64,000 nucleotides of DNA from Cryptomeria japonica. Its lineage: Eukaryota; Streptophyta; Pinopsida; Cupressales; Cupressaceae. The position numbers and the translations under genes were made by a program. The notes beneath the pieces are model-generated. The model was not told the origin of the DNA and did not search any database. It was given only the letters and a program-made list of their open reading frames with translations. The stretch spans positions 376,417,392 through 376,481,391 of the forward strand of contig NC_081415.1 in assembly GCF_030272615.1 (NCBI RefSeq). Direction: 5' to 3'. Below are positions 61,230 to 64,000 of the stretch, one piece after another (positions within the stretch are counted from its first letter, which is position 1; each line of letters opens with the position of its first letter).

Positions 61230-61720
61230 AATTTGAAACACCTGATGGCCCACTATAAGTCTATATATCACTTGCAAAGATCAAAGACATACTCTCACAA
61301 GGGGTTCTCATTGATGATTGATCCAACATGTATGGTGAATGTAATAAGTTAAGAATATCTTTATACTTTACAATTGCATGAAGTAACATATTGATATGAT
61401 AAATTTGATTTAGTGGTAAAGATCTTAGATGGTTTCTCTTGTCCTACTATAGGTTCTATTACTCTTCCTGTTAAGGTTGGTACTAACTGCTTAGATGTCA
61501 TTTTTGCTATCATTCCTAAATCCTACTTCAGATCAATTTTGTGTGAAGTTGGGACATCCTTTCCCTTGGTTCTCTTCCATGAAAGTGATCCCATCTACCC
61601 TTCATAAATGTCTCAAATTTGTTCATTATGACAAAATCTTAACTATAAATCATAACATGTACCCAGTACCAACCCACGCATGCACTAGTTTAAAACTTCA
61701 ACAACACGTAAGTTGGTCTT
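61230..61720 (+). pseudogene. Gypsy protease relic
   Basis: Across frameshifts the plus strand reads KILDGFSCPTIGSITLPVKV, then SDQFCVKLGHP and SSMKVIPSTLHKCLKF, matching the end of plant gypsy protease domains (compare [20 protein letters not shown] in the complete element). The catalytic loop is not preserved. It is a stray old fragment inside the hAT element. Confidence 0.7.
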
Positions 61721-62480
61721 TTAGTTTTAATTAACTTGTTTTTCATGAGATAAACTTCTTTTTTATATATATTTATAAAATTATAATCAACCATAATCAA
61801 TGTACAAATAATTAATGGAACAAACTGATTTTTTTTTATATATTAAATATAGAGGAAGAAGCATTACATAAAAAGATCACAGTATTAAATTTATTTCCAT
61901 TGTTTAACAAAATATTGAAATAACATAACTCATAGACAAAAAGCATTTGGAAAACTTTCATTAATAAAAATGAAATAGAATTATAGAAAGCATTTTTATA
62001 TCCATAAGACTCTAAGAGGCAAACTGAAACAAACTGGAATTTGAAAAATTATCATTAATATTTATGCATTGGAAATTTACAATTTTTACGTCTGAGACTT
62101 GAGTCCCTCAAAAACTTAAAAGCCAAAATGAGTGAGTGACAAAGCCTGTGAGGTTTCAAGGACATAGGCAAGAAAAAAATACTAGGGGGTCGGGGCTAGG
62201 GCATAGGTAGTGGATGGTTTACAACTTTGCCCTAAGAATCTGGCCCTCCTTCCATGTAGAATTCTTTAGAAAACATAATCTGAGAGAATTATTCAAGACA
62301 CATGTAGTTTGTAAAGTCGTCCACGAGCAACCATTTCTGGAGGAAGTCCCTACCAATCCGCGCCCATTTCCTATGACACGTCAAGTGCTCTGCATTCAAG
62401 TTCAGGAGAAATGATTGCCTAACCACTGGCATTGTTTGGTCAGGGAGGAGAAGCTTGGATAATTAACTCGCCCAAGGGAT
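61721..62480. other. Non-coding spacer
   Basis: AT-rich. A 66-codon plus-strand frame (62214-62414) shows nothing recognisable. On the minus strand, weak coding-like sequence continues from the segment to the right. Confidence 0.4.
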
Positions 62481-62812
62481 CCCCACCCCTACTTCTGCAA
62501 GGATGACAACAGTAATGTCATCTTCAAGGAAGTCTTCCTTAAAACCTTCCTCAACAGCATCAGCATATCCACCTTGTCTCCTCTGAGGTCTAGAAGAGAT
62601 GCCAAGAACTGAGATGTAATGTCCGTGTTAACACAGTATCTATTTTTCGTTTCGCAGAAACTCTCTGCCCAGCACCATCCACACAACCTCATTGGTGAAT
62701 GACCCAACCTCCTTGTAGACTGATTGGAGGGTTGGGTCTCTAACAGAGTCCAGAAAGGCCCTCTGGTCCTATGCAGAAATATTTCTCAAGTGGATGGGAG
62801 TGTCCATCTTGA
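62481..62812 (-). other. Possible decayed coding segment, unidentified
   Basis: On the minus strand, starting near 62806, frames read MDTPIHLRNISA, then RDPTLQSVYKEVGSFTNEVV and, in another frame, NTDITSQFLASLLDLRGDKV. Base composition is less AT-rich than the surroundings, hinting at former coding DNA. I recognise no family; it could be host-derived or part of an element. Confidence 0.3.
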
Positions 62813-63815
62813 GAAATCAGTTTAACAAATTAAACAACCTAAGCCTATAAACCTAAACTAGAGGAAGAATTTAAATATCGTGAGCTCCAATGATTTATCT
62901 ACCAAATGGCAAAGGCTAATTTAAGATAGAAGAAGCAGAGATCATATATAAATAGTTGAAGCTCTTGATTGTAATAATTATTTCTCTAATCGTATTAATT
63001 GCTTTAATTTTTTTAAAATCTTTCCCATAAATGCACTAGTGTGCAAAATTGGAAACAACTATAAACCAGTATCAAGTTGGCAAGTGCCAAGTACCATATT
63101 GGAAGTCGTGGGGACAGAGTGGATTGTAGTTAGTGACTAGATATATATTAAGTGACCGAAATGATCAATGGTGACATTTGATATGTGTCTATTGAATCCA
63201 ATTCCATTCCAGGGACTTTCTGGTGAGCTATGTTCTCTTCAAAAAATTGGGCCGAAATAAAAATTCAGCCATTGATCTACGATCATCGAATAGTTCAAAA
63301 TCATTGATGGATTTTAGGTATGTGTCACCCTTAACGTGTCAAAGAGGCGGCGCTTATTGATACATCATGCAGAGTTCGGACTCAATATGATGTACTGATA
63401 TGATGTGATGTGTCTTGTCTATTAATGGCAATGAATTTATGAAATCGCCAATAAATCATATATTTTTCCATAAATAACAAAATACTCGCCAATACATTTA
63501 AACAATTTTCAAGCGGTGGATAAAAATCACCAATACATTTAAATAATTTTTCCTTCAAAGTAAAAGTTTTCTCTCATACAGTTATATATTTGTTCCTTTT
63601 AATAAAAATTATTCGCCTCCTACTTTATATATTTTCTCCATAGAACAAGGTATTATTCGCCAAGAAATTTATGGAATTTTCGTACCCTAGAAAAAAATTA
63701 CCAATACAAAATAATTTTTTTACAAAAAAAATTTCGCCATCAATATGAAAATTCCCCCCCAAAAATAATGTCTAATTCGCCAGGATTTTACATAGTTGCC
63801 CAGGGGGTGGTTTCT
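62813..63815. other. hAT right subterminal region
   Basis: No gene. TTCGCCA or close variants recur on the plus strand at 63444, 63485, 63526, 63612, 63656, 63732 and 63776. CGCCAATACATTTAAA occurs at 63486 and again as CACCAATACATTTAAA about 41 bases later. The same word orientation is used at the left end, so the clusters are not inverted copies. Confidence 0.65.
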
Positions 63816-63829
63816 TAAAGTTATCCCTG
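63816..63829 (-). repeat. Right terminal inverted repeat
   Basis: The reverse complement reads CAGGGATAACTTTA, followed outside by the target duplication. Confidence 0.85.
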
Positions 63830-63837
63830 GGGTGGGT
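63830..63837. repeat. Right 8-bp target site duplication of the hAT element
   Basis: GGGTGGGT, identical to 49500-49507. Confidence 0.85.
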
Positions 63838-64000
63838 ATTTCTTCTTGAACTAATTTAGGTGAGTGTCAACCATTGGTTAATATGTCCTTCTATGACCTC
63901 ATGATTTATTTCACCCTGATATTGAAATATGGTGGAGTCACATTTTTGGACCATACGTTCTTCCTTCTTCTACTCTTTTGTAGGTTTTTTGTATGTGGAT
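63838..64000 (-). pseudogene. Probable continuation of the decayed gypsy beyond the hAT element
   Basis: On the minus strand one frame is open for over 30 codons (CDSTIFQYQGEINHEV, then GHINQWLTLT). Joined across one target-duplication copy, this would lie upstream of the linker at 49421. The identity is inferred from position; the sequence alone is too short to assign. Confidence 0.35.

Larger units (their letters stand above)
49508..63829 (+). mobile_element. 14.3-kb hAT-superfamily DNA transposon carrying extra genes
   Basis: The ends are CAGAGATTACTTTA at the left and, as reverse complement at the right, CAGGGATAACTTTA: 12 of 14 bases match and both fit the CAG start of hAT elements. A perfect 8-bp duplication, the hAT length, flanks them. 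Inside are a hAT transposase pseudogene (plus strand), ORF-X copy 3 (minus strand, convergent), a 266-bp tandem array, a gypsy protease relic, TTCGCCA clusters near both ends and a solo copia LTR. Most autonomous hAT elements are far shorter (a few kb), so the length is unusual. Whether the right-hand part was mobilised with the transposase or inserted later cannot be told from one copy. Confidence 0.85.

Noticed and set aside
1-64000. Host protein-coding genes, tRNA or rRNA genes
   Set aside because: None could be supported; every frame with recognisable motifs belongs to a mobile element or to the ORF-X and PMD families found inside them.

Overview
This window looks like transposon-dominated nuclear DNA of a seed plant with a large genome. 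A gymnosperm such as a conifer is my best guess. The guess rests on AT-rich sequence, layers of nested LTR retrotransposons, plant-type primer binding sites and plant mobile domain (PMD) reading frames. I see no intact host gene, no tRNA or rRNA gene and no CRISPR array. Every recognisable coding region is a mobile-element gene or relic, and all carry stops or frameshifts.

Layout. 1-6187: a decayed minus-strand gene of an unrecognised family (called ORF-X here) in non-coding DNA with two matching stem-loops. 6188-13832: the 3' half of a plus-strand Ty3/gypsy element: second RNase H end and integrase, A-rich tail, an antisense PMD gene, polypurine tract and 3' LTR. 13833-14257: start of another gypsy LTR. 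14258-39988: a copia-like mosaic: 5' LTR with initiator-Met PBS, gag coiled coil and zinc knuckles, an ORF-X copy, copia integrase/RT/RNase H fragments, polypurine tract and a different copia LTR. The ORF-X copy in this mosaic is split by a complete 17.56-kb minus-strand gypsy element (17972-35530). That element has 1.14-kb LTRs, a tRNA-Lys-type PBS, a single long gag-pol frame with dual RNase H, and again an antisense PMD gene between integrase and 3' LTR. 39989-42515: remnant of a third gypsy (PBS and LTR) and a reverse-oriented copia LTR. 45720-49430 (and probably 63838-64000): a badly decayed minus-strand gypsy pol.

49508-63829 is a 14.3-kb hAT-superfamily DNA transposon, defined by short terminal inverted repeats and a perfect 8-bp target duplication (GGGTGGGT), inserted in that gypsy. 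It holds a broken hAT transposase, a convergent ORF-X copy of about 3.9 kb, a 266-bp tandem array, a gypsy protease relic, end-proximal TTCGCCA clusters, and a solo copia LTR with its own TTTCC duplication.

Most notable: (1) the composite hAT element; (2) two unlike gypsy elements with the same antisense PMD arrangement; (3) the three ORF-X copies in different element contexts; (4) arrays of a TCGTACGA-type palindrome in both untranslated regions of the complete gypsy. All homology calls are from reading motifs by eye; no database search was run.
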